A stretch of DNA of 24,880 bases, taken from NCBI GenBank assembly GCA_000969725.1, contig JXSR01S002336.1; one strand, 5' to 3'. The position numbers and the translations under genes were made by a program. The notes below the pieces were generated by a model, which was given only the letters and a program-made list of their open reading frames with translations, made no database searches and was not told where the DNA came from. This document shows, piece by piece, positions 9,813-18,446 of the stretch. The stretch is from Ophiothrix spiculata (lineage: Eukaryota > Echinodermata > Ophiuroidea > Amphilepidida > Ophiotrichidae). Each line of letters opens with the position of its first letter. Position 1 is the first letter of the stretch.

Positions 9813-10840
9813 ACATATCTGCACTCATTATTGTGGATACTATTACTGTTGCTTTTACTCTTGACAATGCCTGGAGGCAGATACTTTCAAAATGTTGATT
9901 CAATCAACATATTATTGACGCGGATAGGAATCAGTCACGAAACAAAAGCTTGATACTGTGGTGATCGACGGTATAACAGGGCTTGCAAGATGAGTATATA
10001 AAGACTTGAAACAAGATGGATGTCTCGTATGAATACTTATTTTTTTTTTGTAAATGATGGACTAGTAACATCATTTACATGCAGGCGATAGATGGAAGTC
10101 CCATGGCCTTATAAAACTAAAATGCCACAAAAAGCTTGAGTTTGTGAAATGTTAAACCTCCAAACATTTTTCTTTGCTATACATATCACCACACTATGAA
10201 CTTTGATCAAACAACAGTTCTCTGTATAGGAAAATGAGCACAGAAAGTTATTTTTTCTGTCCCACGACATGAAACCTCTTATAACATTGCTTGATCCATG
10301 TTGTTTTCTATCAACAAATTTAACCATTTTTTTTTATCTTTCTACCTCAATGAGGTTAGCTAATGCCTTTATTTCTATTTTTGTAATGTTCACATATTGT
10401 TGTCTTGTAACTTTTATATTATATTTTGAGTACATATTTCTATGTGAGTACACATGACAAATGGTAACACCTTTCACCATGCGTTCTCTCATCGAGCAAA
10501 ATAATAAATATGCATAAATCACAATATATAGCAATATGATCTACACAAATTACTTGATGCTCCAAAAGATCGTACAATTATTTAAATCGTTTTCGTTAAT
10601 TTTATATTTTGTTTTGGTGTTTGTAATTGAAAGAATTTCATCTAGTTTTGAATTTCTTGAATAAATAATATAGTATTAGGAATAATCTTATTTGTTTGAT
10701 TGTAGATCATTTTTGACTTATAAATTGTGAATGATGCTATTTCGATCAAAATATTTATGAAACAATATTCTTTCTTTTCAATATTCCACCCACCAATAAT
10801 GTGTTTTAATGGTACATTAAAATGTTAATTTTTCAAAGTT
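9813..10840. other. Non-coding stretch, possible LINE 3' flank
   Basis: No gene seen. The small perfect dyad TGTTGATTCAATCAACA sits at about 9893-9909. A TATATAAA at about 9994-10001 is followed by only a 13-codon frame. The part nearest 10840 may be 3' UTR of the LINE remnant on the minus strand, but no poly-A/poly-T boundary is clear. Confidence 0.4.
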
Positions 10841-11584
10841 TTAAGGAAGTTGGAAAATTGAACCCATGTTTTGTTTACATTTTATAAAGAAGTGTTCATA
10901 GTCATCAACAACATTGCAGAATAAACATAAAATTGATTCGATAAGTCTCCAAGTGCAGAGGTTTTTCTTGCAGCAAATCATATTATAAAGAACGCTGTAC
11001 TGAAAGTGACCTATATTATTAAGAATTCTTTCTTTGATTTTGAAACTAAAAATATCTTCCCAATTGTCAAAATATACATTGTCTTTTTCCCAGAATTTAA
11101 TACATGAGGAGTTGACATCATATATATTAAACATTTTATACAAGACTTTTGTATCGAGTTCGCGGATGTGTTTAAATTTCTTATTCACCAAAAACATAAC
11201 TGTTTCTTTGTTTTTAGATCCAAGATTACAGTTTGTTATTTTTTCTTTCCAATCTTTTGGAATTGATGCCTTCAACTTATGAAGCTCAAAGATATTGGAG
11301 GCACTTTTAACCTTCGTTTATAATTCATCCAAATTAATAAATCGTCTACCATTAAATACGTCTTTTAAGCGTTTCATACCAGCAGCAATCCACTTGGTTT
11401 TATATAAAAATTTTCCTTTGTATCTTATACGATTATTTGCCCAAATGATTTCATTTTCATTATTTTCCGTTTCATTACGAACAGTTTTTTGTAACTTGAA
11501 CCATGATTTAATCATGTCGATATAAAAGTCTGGTATCTTGTCTTTAAATATATCATTTACATCATCTAAATATATCATTTACAT
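10841..11584 (-). pseudogene. Broken non-LTR retrotransposon (LINE) C-terminal fragment
   Basis: Two minus-strand blocks in one frame, 11578-11321 and 11317-10841, are interrupted by a TAA (11318-11320). The first contains IIWANNRIRYKGKFLYKTKW and IAAGM, matching the post-catalytic region of L1/Tx1-type reverse transcriptase polyproteins (I-W-N-N-x-I...gk...yk.W...G). The second ends with CLFCNVVDDYEHFFIKC, a C-x2-C-x7-H-x4-C zinc knuckle typical of the LINE C-terminus. The catalytic fingers/palm with the FADD-type motif is absent, so this is a 5'-truncated dead copy. A 22-bp direct duplication at its 5' edge (11546-11567 and 11568-11584) shifts the frame. The L1/Tx1 clade is a family-level guess. 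Confidence 0.8.
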
Positions 11585-11771
11585 AATTTTCTGTACAACA
11601 TAATTCGAGTACAAATTTAACCATAGAATGTAAAAGGTGCAAACGAAGCAGTGTCAGTTTGAATACAGCATCTCTTGTGCGTATATTTGGATGACTGTTT
11701 GAAACCATTCATAAATCCTTAAGTGTTATTGAAAAATAATATTGAATGTATAGTTTGATGATGGTTTGGCA
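11585..11771. other. Possible upstream LINE remnant
   Basis: On the minus strand an out-of-frame stretch resembling more of the same polyprotein may continue to about 11690 (a peptide around LLHSMVKFVLELCCTENYVND). The similarity is too weak to call. Confidence 0.3.
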
Positions 11772-12225
11772 GTCACAAACAATTTCACATGGATTTACTG
11801 AATCCAAAATAGTTTCTCCAAGCTGCTTAGTCTATCTAGTGAATCTAAGCCAATTTTCCCAGCTAATAGAAAAACCAGACTTGGTCAAAATGTTAACATT
11901 TTATTCAAACTACTTGCAAAGATAACTAATATAATGGAAGAGATCAATTCTAAGATGCAAGTCTCATGTATGATACCTTATTTTTAAATAGATTGTATTT
12001 GGTTGTAGGCCTATATGGCCATTTTGATTTCATCCGGCCACAAACAATTTCACATGGATTTACTGAATCCAAAATAGTTATCTTTGCAGGTAGTTTGAAT
12101 AAAATTATTTTGACCAAGTCTGTTTTTTTTTATTAGCTGGGAAAATTGGCTTAGATTCACTGGATAGACTAAGCAGCTTGGAGAAACTATTTTGGATTCA
12201 GTAAATCCATGTGAAATTGTTTGTG
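11772..12225. repeat. Long inverted repeat (~150-165-bp arms)
   Basis: The arm at 11772-11938 (GTCACAAACAATTTCACATG ... GCAAAGATAACT) is mirrored by about 12074-12225 (AGTTATCTTTGCAGG ... GAAATTGTTTGTGAC). The arms agree at roughly nine positions in ten by eye. The right arm belongs to the element at 12001-12270; the left arm is an inverted internal piece of the same family lying just outside. The pair could fold into a long hairpin. Confidence 0.85.
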
Positions 12226-12270
12226 ACGTATGAAATCAAATGGCTATATGTAGTATAGCCATATGCAACC
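12001..12270. mobile_element. 270-bp MITE with ~75-bp terminal inverted repeats
   Basis: The left end (GGTTGTAGGCCTATATGGCC, GATTTCATCCGGCCACAAAC, then TTTCACATGGATTTACTGAA) is mirrored by the right end (TTCAGTAAATCCATGTGAAA, GTTTGTGACGTATGAAATCA, ATGGCTATATG ... GCAACC). The interior carries the AGCTGGGAAAATTGGCTTAG segment shared with the left arm at 11772-11938. No target duplication was resolved and nothing is coding. Confidence 0.75.
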
Positions 12271-12510
12271 GAAACCAATCTCTTAGTGATAACCGTATGG
12301 GAAAAAAACCCGCTGCATATCCAATTGCGGGTTTTGTATCTTGGTTCTGTAGTCACGCATTTTCGAATATATCTAGCTGAAACTTTCTTACCTTATTATC
12401 TATAGGTGAGTTAGTACAAATAGATCACAAACTATATGAGTGGCCATCAACCACGAATTAACCTCCTGTAAAATAGCCCCTAATCAATTTTATTTTATTG
12501 CAGATTCAAA
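12271..12510. other. Spacer with a small hairpin
   Basis: No gene. AAAACCCGC and GCGGGTTTT (about 12306-12338) form a 9-bp stem with a ~14-nt loop. Being in a eukaryotic intron or intergenic region, it is not read as a bacterial terminator. Confidence 0.45.
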
Positions 12511-12512
12511 TA

Positions 12513-12679
12513 CAGTGAAACCTCGTTAACACAAAATCGGTTAACAAAAAACCCTGATAACACAAAATGGTTGTTTGATCCCAAGTATGTGAATATTCTT
12601 CAGTTGGATAACACAAAATCCTTATAAAACAAACTTAAATCTTTGGCCCCCGTGATTTTGTGTTAAAGAGGTTCCACTG
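12513..12679. mobile_element. Pogo/Tigger-like non-autonomous element, TA target site
   Basis: The 167-bp element begins CAGTGAAACCTCGTTAACAC and ends GTGTTAAAGAGGTTCCACTG, with TA on both sides (12511-12512, 12680-12681). CAGTG-AACCTC ends plus TA duplication are the hallmark of pogo/Tigger-type Tc1-mariner elements. Internal ATAACACAAAAT motifs are repeated. No transposase. Confidence 0.85.
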
Positions 12680-12776
12680 TAGAATATCGGTTTTGAAATT
12701 GCTTGTTATTTCAAGTTCAATACCACATGCATGAGTGGAGTTATAATTCTTCAAAACAAGTCATTTCAGAATACTT

Positions 12777-12860
12777 AAAGGTGCGTTTACACTGTGACGA
12801 CTTAGGGCTAACGACAAGCAATTAGGGAGACCTGCGGAATGCAGTTTTGAATTTTCCGAT
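12777..12860. mobile_element. Truncated MITE end, TTTACACTGTGACG family
   Basis: AAAGGTGCGTTTACACTGTG followed by ACGACTTAGGG and later GACCTGCGGAATGCAGTTTTG is the reverse complement of the right half of the outer element of the nest at 16873-18159 (which has TTCAAAACTGCAAT at about 17015 and TCACAGTGTAAACGCACCTT at 18139-18158). Only one terminus is present, so it is a deletion copy. Confidence 0.7.
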
Positions 12861-13047
12861 AAAATAACAGATAATTGCCAAATACTTGGAAAATGTTGAT
12901 CAAAACCTTCAGAAAAGTAAAAAAATTGAATTTTATTTTGTATGTTGATCTTGGGTATGAGGCTATTTCTCTTTAATCATTTTATGATTTTAGAAATGCA
13001 ACATTTATAACTGAAGGTAATTACAATTTGTATGGTCTCTTCACCAG

Positions 13048-13216
13048 GTCCTCTTAGGAAAACACCTTATCTAAAAGATCCAGTATCTGATCGAGAATTC
13101 ACAGACGTATCAGAGATGGCAGATTATTTGGAGCAAGTATTCACAGATGTCCCACTGAAACCAGATGATGAAGAAGCTAATGTTGTAGGAAGCGGTGTCT
13201 CTCATGCTTTTAACCT
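13048..13216 (+). CDS. CLIC: CLIC-like protein, internal exon 1 of the 3' cassette
   Basis: A 169-bp exon between a TCTTCACCAG acceptor and an AACCT/GTAAGTAG donor. It enters in phase 1 (codon xGT) and leaves after two bases of a Leu codon completed by the next exon. It encodes about 56 residues starting PLRKTPYLKDPVSDREFTDV, then ADYLEQVFTDVPL, ending GSGVSHAFNL. This matches the CLIC segment from the last strand/helix of the thioredoxin-like N-domain (family pattern P-P-F/I-L...D...I-E-E-F-L-E-Q) across the linker into the helical C-domain. The ATG at 13032 lies before the acceptor and would start inside the intron, so it is not the start. Upstream exons with the N-terminal Cys/Ser redox site were not recognised. 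The joined three-exon product is consistent in frame throughout. Confidence 0.9.
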
Positions 13217-13840
13217 GTAAGTAGGAATATTCCCTCATCATGCAAGTTCATTATGTTACAAAAATCAATTCGCTGCAGAATTTTTTTCTGCTAAATTTCT
13301 AATGGGTCAGATATAACGTTAGTCAGATAGACTTAATCATTTTTACCAATTGCAAAATCCAGACAACTGAATGCATATTGACCTCGAGTTTCCAGACAAA
13401 ATTATCAAATAATCCACTAAAACTCAAATTAGAATGATAAAAAATAAGAAAGTGGCAAACATACCAATTGAAAATGTTTCTCATTGGAGGAATATATAAA
13501 GTAATGAGTTAATCTTTTCTTCAGAATAAAATCCACAGTACCTGTCAAGGAAAGATTTCAAAAGACCACCTGGTATTGTATGAAAACAACGATTACCAAA
13601 GAAATTAATGTACTATGAATTATCAAAATACTACAGATGAGTAATCATTGCAAAATGTGCCGTGATGCGAAAAAAAATATTTCACCATTATGAACATTTA
13701 GGTAAATGGTCAAACATTTTACACCATGGCAAATGAGGAAAAATTAAAATGAAAATAATGTTCATTCCGAAACACCATGAGAAAATTCTGAATGAAAATG
13801 ACTACAAAAATGACGAAGTGCATCTCCCTTACCACTGCTA
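13217..13840. other. Intron, no feature seen
   Basis: The intron begins with a consensus donor GTAAGTAG at 13217. It is AT-rich and no repeat partner or gene was found. Confidence 0.55.
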
Positions 13841-13843
13841 AAG

Positions 13844-14197
13844 TAGTCAAATGCAAGGCGCTTGCTTGCGGTGTGGTAGATCCAGAGTTCTGCTTGAAAT
13901 TCCATTGGACAAGGAACTAACTACTAATTGTGTTTGTTAAAACCAGAGTGAAACTTGGGGAGTTGATCCGGGCTGCGATGATGCATATGTCATTATGTGG
14001 ACTGATCAAGGTTCAGCACCCAGAGGTTGCTGCTTAACTTGAGGTGATGCTTGGTGTGGAATGGAGCTTTACTTAGGGCACAGTACAGTGGTCAGCGTAC
14101 ACTCTTTTTGTTAATCCCATAGCCATGTGGAATTACAAATCAGAGAGGCATAGTGCGCTATAAATCCCCTGTATTTATTTATTTAATGGCACCCTAT
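13844..14197 (+). mobile_element. SINE-like repeat with tRNA-derived head
   Basis: TAGTCAAATG (13844-13853) fits the RNA polymerase III A box TRGYNNANNNG. The context AAGGCGCTTGCTTGCGGTGT, GGTAGATCC and GAGTTC reads like the D-arm, anticodon arm and T-arm of a tRNA, with a decayed B box. The 3' end GCGCTATAAATCCCCTGTAT then TTATTTATTTA resembles the tails that invertebrate SINEs share with CR1/L2-type LINEs. It is probably an old inactive SINE of ~350 bp. Exact ends and target duplications were not resolved. Confidence 0.55.
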
Positions 14198-15059
14198 AGT
14201 GTCAGGGTTTCATATACGGTACACTACAATTTGCACTGTTGAAATACACTAGTAAAATAGGCAATGAAATATGTCTCTAGTTTATAGTTTTGTATCAATT
14301 ATAAGTAAGGGGTCTGGTCCGCTGGTACGTACTTGTTTTGATCTTGCAAGTGCAGCAACGCAGTATATGCAAAACATTGTTTTGAAGCAGCAGCCAAAAA
14401 TGTCACATTTTTACATTTTTTTTGTGAATAATAGGTTGGTGACCCCCACTTTTTATTTTGGTTAATGAAAGAACATACTTTTGTGCAAATTTTGTGACAA
14501 AATTGACACAAAATTTGAGTGGGAAATTTTTGAATTAACACTAAATAATGTCATTTTTTGCCACATTTCCCATAGACCTCTGTACAAATGTTTCCCAAAA
14601 AGCTCATAAAGTGCTATTTTTAAACTGCAGACTCGCATGCAAAATTAAAATCGGTTCTACATCAATAAAATATTATTCATGCCTATCTTTACCAGCAAAT
14701 TTCAGTCATGGACGAGCCGGTCACCGTATACCCGATGAGCTGGTTTACCGGTAACGTTGCAGAAACTTGATTTACCTGTCAACAGGGCAGTTCCAATTTT
14801 CAATGGTCTTATTTATATCGGAAGACATCAATGGTTGATGGGTCATTTTGCTCTTATTTACCCGACATAGGTGAAATATTCCTCATATTTTCATAAATTT
14901 GTTCACAATTTTCAACAAATGTAGCTTTGTCCATAGACTACAACGTAAATGTTGGTGACATAAATAGTATTCTTTTGTGAATGTTGGTTATTGGAACAAT
15001 TCAGACTAATGAAAAATTAAAAAGTAAAGCAAGGGAAATCAAAATCAAAGTAGGGGTTA
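14198..15059. other. Intron, possible dispersed repeat
   Basis: No gene. GTTGGTGACCCCCACTTTTT ATTTTGG (about 14434-14460) recurs as CGGTGACCCCCCTTTTTTAT TTTAG at 19679-19703, suggesting a shared dispersed repeat of undefined limits. ORFs here have no family match. Confidence 0.4.
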
Positions 15060-15061
15060 TA

Positions 15062-16430
15062 CAGGGTGTATCAAAAAGAAGTTTACAGTGATATAAAGTG
15101 CCTCCATTTCAAAAAGTATGATACATTCACTAAATTTGTTTTTAATATAAGTAAAATAGACCATTATCTTTCCTTAACAGAAAAAAATACATATGTGCGA
15201 CAACCAGAACGAAAATTATGGTCAATTTTGTAAATTGTAAATAAAACCGTCAATAAAAATAATGACGGATCCTTATGTTTTTCCCTTTTTACGAAGACTA
15301 GAGAACTTTAACATTACCTGCATGTCCGATTAGGGCTGTGTTAACAAAGTGCGACACTTTTTGACAATTAGTTTTAAACATTGATCAAAAGATATGAATT
15401 TTTAACACTGAAAATCACAATGAAAATCAGAGAGTGACTCTGAAAATCCATGAAAATGGCCTAGGACAAAGGATTTGAGTAACCCTGAAAATTTTTCAGT
15501 GGTATTTCAGAGCATTTCAGTGTATTTTCACTGCTTTCCGACTCAAGTACAATGAGTATTGATTGGCAAGTGCTTAGAAAAATGATGACAGTACACACTT
15601 GAATTTCAGTGTGATTAACATTGTTTTCAGTGTGATTACCAGCCAGATATAAAGGATTCAGACATGTTTCAGTCCAATTTCAGTGTGATTAGCTGCCAGG
15701 TTTACCAACTTGATCATGTTGGTATTTGCATACTTGAATAACAAAAGAACGTTTCAGTGATATTTTCAGTGCTCATTTTCTTTGTTTACATCTCAGCCTG
15801 CATTTTCATGGATTTTCAGTGGTAAATAAATTTTCAGTGTGATTTTCACTGTTAAAATTTCATAGTGCGATGTCGTCCAATTTGTTAATATCTTTGGCTG
15901 AAACTAACACTTATGGAAGAGACCTTAGGACATCAAACCAAGTGATATTGGAAAACCATTACTGATGCCATGACAGTTGTGAACTGAAGTATCTAGGGAA
16001 GTTGTGTTCTTTAATGTGTGGACAGTGAAATAGCCTGAAGTTGCATGAAGTGATAAAAATGACAGACAATGGTCAAATATCCAAAGTTTATTCAAACTGT
16101 AATTACAAGGCAAAAATGGATAGGATTTAGCCTCCAAACATCAGAAGTTATTTGTTTTCGTCCTATTTGACCTTCTTCTTAGCTAAAAGATGCTACTTTC
16201 AGTCAAACTTGCAAGTGTGGAACAAGACAATCTTTGCACATCTGATTTTATTTAAAATTTACAAAATTGACCATAATTTTCGTTTCGATTGTCGTACGAC
16301 TATAATTTTTTCTGTTATGGGAAGATAATAATCTCTATTACTTATAAATAAAAACAAATTTAGAGAATGTATCATACTTTTTGAAATGGAGTCACTTTAA
16401 TCACTGTAAACTTCTTTTTGATACACCCTG
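15062..16430. mobile_element. 1.37-kb element with ~185-bp terminal inverted repeats, TA target site
   Basis: Left end CAGGGTGTATCAAAAAGAAG and right end CTTCTTTTTGATACACCCTG are perfect mirror images. The similarity continues for about 185 bp (to ~15249 on the left and from ~16243 on the right; both carry AAAATTATGGTCAATTTTGT or its complement). TA flanks both ends (15060-15061, 16431-16432), as expected of Tc1/mariner-type insertion. No transposase ORF is visible, so it moved in trans or is dead. The interior holds a second inverted-repeat block (15397-15861). It sits within the CLIC intron. Confidence 0.88.
15397..15861. repeat. Nested inverted repeat rich in TTTTCAGTGTGATT
   Basis: The left end (AATTTTTAACACTGAAAATC, then GAAAATCCATGAAAATG) is mirrored by the right end (CATTTTCATGGATTTTCAGT, GTGTGATTTTCACTGTTAAAATT). 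Between and within the arms, the motif (T)TTTCAGTG(TGATT) or its complement recurs about a dozen times. It lies wholly inside the element at 15062-16430, so it is either a later insertion or its repeat-built core. Confidence 0.75.
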
Positions 16431-16653
16431 TATTGTGTTTTTTAACTTTCGGGTTGACCCGGTCAGCGTTAAAGATACAATTGAATGGCCAGGGTTCAAA
16501 GGATTGAGCCAAAATTAAGTTTCGCTCGTCAAGAATTTGACTCCACTATTTCAATGTTTTGTTCTTCTGCTTGTAGGTATATTGTAAAAAACTGGATCAA
16601 ATATAAATGATTTGAGAAAATAAAGTGTCATTTGAATTTTTTTACCCATATAG

Positions 16654-16852
16654 GTATTGTAGGAACTGGGATCCCAAGAAAGACGAGATTCTGAAGAAGA
16701 AGTTGAACAATGAGCTGCAAGAATTGGAGGACTTCTTATCAGATGAAGATAAACCAGAAGGACCATTTTTGAATGGAAAGACACTGTCACTTGCTGACTG
16801 TAATATACTGCCCAAATTACACCATGTCAAAGTCGCTGGGCTTGAATTCAAG
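16654..16852 (+). CDS. CLIC: CLIC-like protein, internal exon 2 of the 3' cassette (penultimate)
   Basis: A 199-bp exon between the acceptor TTTTTTACCCATATAG and the donor AAG/GTGAGA. Its first base completes the Leu codon left open by the exon ending at 13216, and it leaves in phase 0. It encodes 66 residues: YCRNWDPKKDEILKKKLNNE, a helix with heptad-like LQELEDFL, the acidic linker SDEDKPEGPFLNGK, and LSLADCNILPKLHHVKVAG. The last is the CLIC/GST C-domain signature (T-L-A-D-C-N-L-L-P-K-L-H..K-V), containing the N-capping box Asp and the conserved Cys. The length fits CLIC proteins, where this exon spans helices 4-6. The final ~109 bp (from 16748) is the unit repeated, in decayed form, in the following intron and at 40-290. 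Confidence 0.97.
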
Positions 16853-16856
16853 GTGA

Positions 16857-16872
16857 GATAAACCAGAAGGGT
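16857..16872 (+). pseudogene. Start of exon-unit copy 2, cut by transposons
   Basis: Directly after the exon's donor (GGTGA), GATAAACCAGAAGGGTC repeats the sequence that begins at 16748 within the exon (GATAAACCAGAAGGACC). This marks the head of a second ~109-bp unit. It breaks off at the transposon end (TTTACACTGTGACG) and resumes at about 18154. Confidence 0.8.
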
Positions 16873-17061
16873 CATGGGTTTACACTGTGACGTAGGGTAA
16901 CGACGGAGGGTAACGAACTTGCAACTAAAAACAACTGATAGTAACGATAGTGTGCGTGGCTAGTGGATTGTGTGAGCGTTAACTGACTTTAACTAACGAT
17001 GACGGGCGGGTAATTCAAAACTGCAATCTGAAGGTCTATGTTTCTTGTAATTACCCCTAAG

Positions 17062-18127
17062 GTCATGTTATCACTGATTATGTGAGCTCAGACCTAGGTC
17101 TGAGTCCGCATACAAGTGGGCTCGGCCCATGTTGATTTCCTGTTCCCACTATCGCAATTTAAGTACTACCTCCGGTGCCAAATGCCAATGTGGTACTGAG
17201 TCCACTTACCAGGATAAAAATGACAAGAAATAGTACCTTATAAAAATATATAAAACATCATAAGCAAGATTGCACACGTAGGACATACTTCATAATATAG
17301 TTTACACTAACTTAAAATGATGAAAACTTTGAAGAAACGACAGAACTTACACTTAAAATAATATGATATTAAAGGTGTAGGTTCCTATTTTAGGATATGT
17401 ATAATTTACTTTTATCTTATTGACCAATTGACCTCTGAAATGCATTGTGCAAATTTTCAACCTTGGCTTGTGTCTTGTTTTCTCCTGAGAGCCAAAAGAA
17501 AGTATGCAACCCTGGGGATTAGGCTGTTATGTAAATACAAAAGAAATGGAAAATAGGTATACCAATTAACTTTACATTTTGTGCTATATCTCCTAAACTA
17601 TAAAGAATTAGGAGGTGAAATTTTTGATTCATAATCAGAAAAATGTGGGCTTTCATTTGGTATCAAAATATTAACTTCTTCCGGTTGAGCCCTGGGGATG
17701 AGAATGTGATTGGGACCTACACCTTTAAATTAAAACATAACATGCTGTACATGTATAAACAAAGTAAGAAATAAATTCCATATGTGGTAAACAGTTTAAA
17801 AATTCAAGCCACAGGAAACATGAAACAAAGTAATGCAATTGACGTTTACTATTTAAAAAATACAGCTAGCCTGCAATAGGTCATAATATTAACTACTACT
17901 GTAGTACATGTGAATGTGAGCCGGGCCCACTTACGATATTGAGCGCGTTCTCACTATACATTTGGTACCACGTCCTGGTACTGAGACTACCTACATGAGG
18001 TGGTCTCGGAACTGATCTCGGATGCAGGTCTGAGCCCACTTAAAACGCTTTCTCACTGGGTAAGGAAGTGGGCTCGATGTAGCATCGAGTACCACGACCT
18101 GGTACCAAACATCACAGTGAGAACGCG
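17062..18127. mobile_element. Middle element(s) of the nest, GCGTTCTCACTG ends
   Basis: The block is flanked by CCCTAAG on both sides (17055-17061, 18128-18134). The right end reads CAGTGAGAACGCGCCC; the left end reads AGGTCATGTTATCACTG, a diverged partner. A closer copy of the same end, GAGCGCGTTCTCACT, starts at about 17941 and pairs with the right end, so 17941-18131 may be a second short element of this family. Internal words such as CTGAG(T/C)CCACTTA, GGTACCACG(T/A)CCTGGTAC and GTGGGCTCG are repeated. Layering is inferred. Confidence 0.55.
17373..17724. mobile_element. Innermost MITE with TTAA target duplication
   Basis: A 352-bp element starting AGGTGTAGGTTCCTATTTT and ending GTGATTGGGACCTACACCT (12-13-bp inverted ends). 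TTAA is present at 17369-17372 and 17725-17728. A TTAA duplication is the piggyBac pattern; assignment to that superfamily is inference from this alone. CCCTGGGGAT occurs twice inside. It is the youngest layer of the nest. Confidence 0.7.
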
Positions 18128-18153
18128 CCCTAAGTCGTCACAGTGTAAACGCA

Positions 18154-18227
18154 CCTTTACTGGCAAGACTCTGTAGCTTGGTGGATGTTAACTACTGCCC
18201 AAATTAAATCATGTTAGAGTGGCTGCC
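18154..18227 (+). pseudogene. Remainder of exon-unit copy 2 after the transposon nest
   Basis: ACTGGCAAGACTCTGTAGCT, TTAACTACTGCCCAAATTAA, then CATGTTAGAGTGGCTGCC follow the intact exon order (GAATGGAAAGACACTGTCAC, TACTGCCCAAATTACACC, ATGTCAAAGTCGCTGG). With 16857-16872 it rebuilds the order of one unit. It has frame breaks and lacks the donor end. Confidence 0.8.
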
Positions 18228-18331
18228 TTAAAACCAGAGCTATTTTTGAATAGCTAAATTTGTCACTTGCTGACTATAATCGACCTCCCAATTCATGTCA
18301 GAGCAGCTAAGCTTGAATTTAAAGGTACGTG
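18228..18331 (+). pseudogene. Exon-unit copy 3 (decayed)
   Basis: TTAAAACCAGAGCTATTTTT, TTGTCACTTGCTGACTATAA and AAGCTTGAATTTAAAGGTAC match the exon unit in order. A 4-bp deletion after GACCTCCCAA shifts the frame. The donor-like AAAG/GTACGT at the end is intact, but there is no acceptor. Confidence 0.85.
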
Positions 18332-18335
18332 TGAT

Positions 18336-18446
18336 GATAAACCAGAAGACCTATTTTTGTACAGCAAGATACTGTTACTTGCTGGCTGCACTCAACTGAC
18401 CACATTACTTCATGTAACTTCGGAGTGGCAAGGTTTGCATCAAGGA
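18336..18446 (+). pseudogene. Exon-unit copy 4 (decayed, frame largely open)
   Basis: GATAAACCAGAAGACCTATT starts it. The frame is open and reads DKPEDLFLYSKILLLAGCTQ then LTTLLHV, against exon DKPEGPFLNGKTLSLADCNI LPKLHHV. The ADC-N box is altered to AGCTQ and the end is frameshifted. It makes up the front of a 157-codon chance ORF (18267-18740). With no acceptor before it, it is judged non-coding. Confidence 0.85.

Larger units (their letters stand above)
16873..18159. mobile_element. Outer MITE of a nested transposon block (TTTACACTGTGACG ends)
   Basis: Left end GGGTTTACACTGTGACGTAG and right end TCACAGTGTAAACGCACCTT form the terminal inverted repeat, also seen at 12777-12860. Removing the inner insertions leaves an element of ~200-220 bp: 16873-17061 plus about 18128-18159. 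It interrupts exon-unit copy 2. Exact termini are uncertain by a few bases because element and exon-unit sequence blend. It contains no coding region. Confidence 0.7.

Noticed and set aside
9990-10060. TATATAAA followed by ATGGATGTCTCG as a promoter and gene start
   Set aside because: The frame closes after 13 codons and has no CLIC N-domain features; TATA-like words are expected by chance here.
12306-12338. Hairpin followed by T-run as a Rho-independent terminator
   Set aside because: The genomic context is eukaryotic; a bacterial terminator has no meaning here.
13032-13047. ATG at 13032 as a start codon for the CLIC exon
   Set aside because: It lies inside the polypyrimidine/CAG acceptor. 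CLIC homology and splice phases make this an internal exon.
13844-13910. Functional tRNA gene
   Set aside because: The A box and arms are tRNA-like, but the B box and acceptor stem are decayed, and the 3' continuation fits a SINE.
16853-16872. Read-through of the exon into GEIDKPEG... as a longer exon
   Set aside because: In-frame reading past the donor meets TAA at once (GTG AGA TAA), and splicing to 20892 restores the CLIC sequence exactly.
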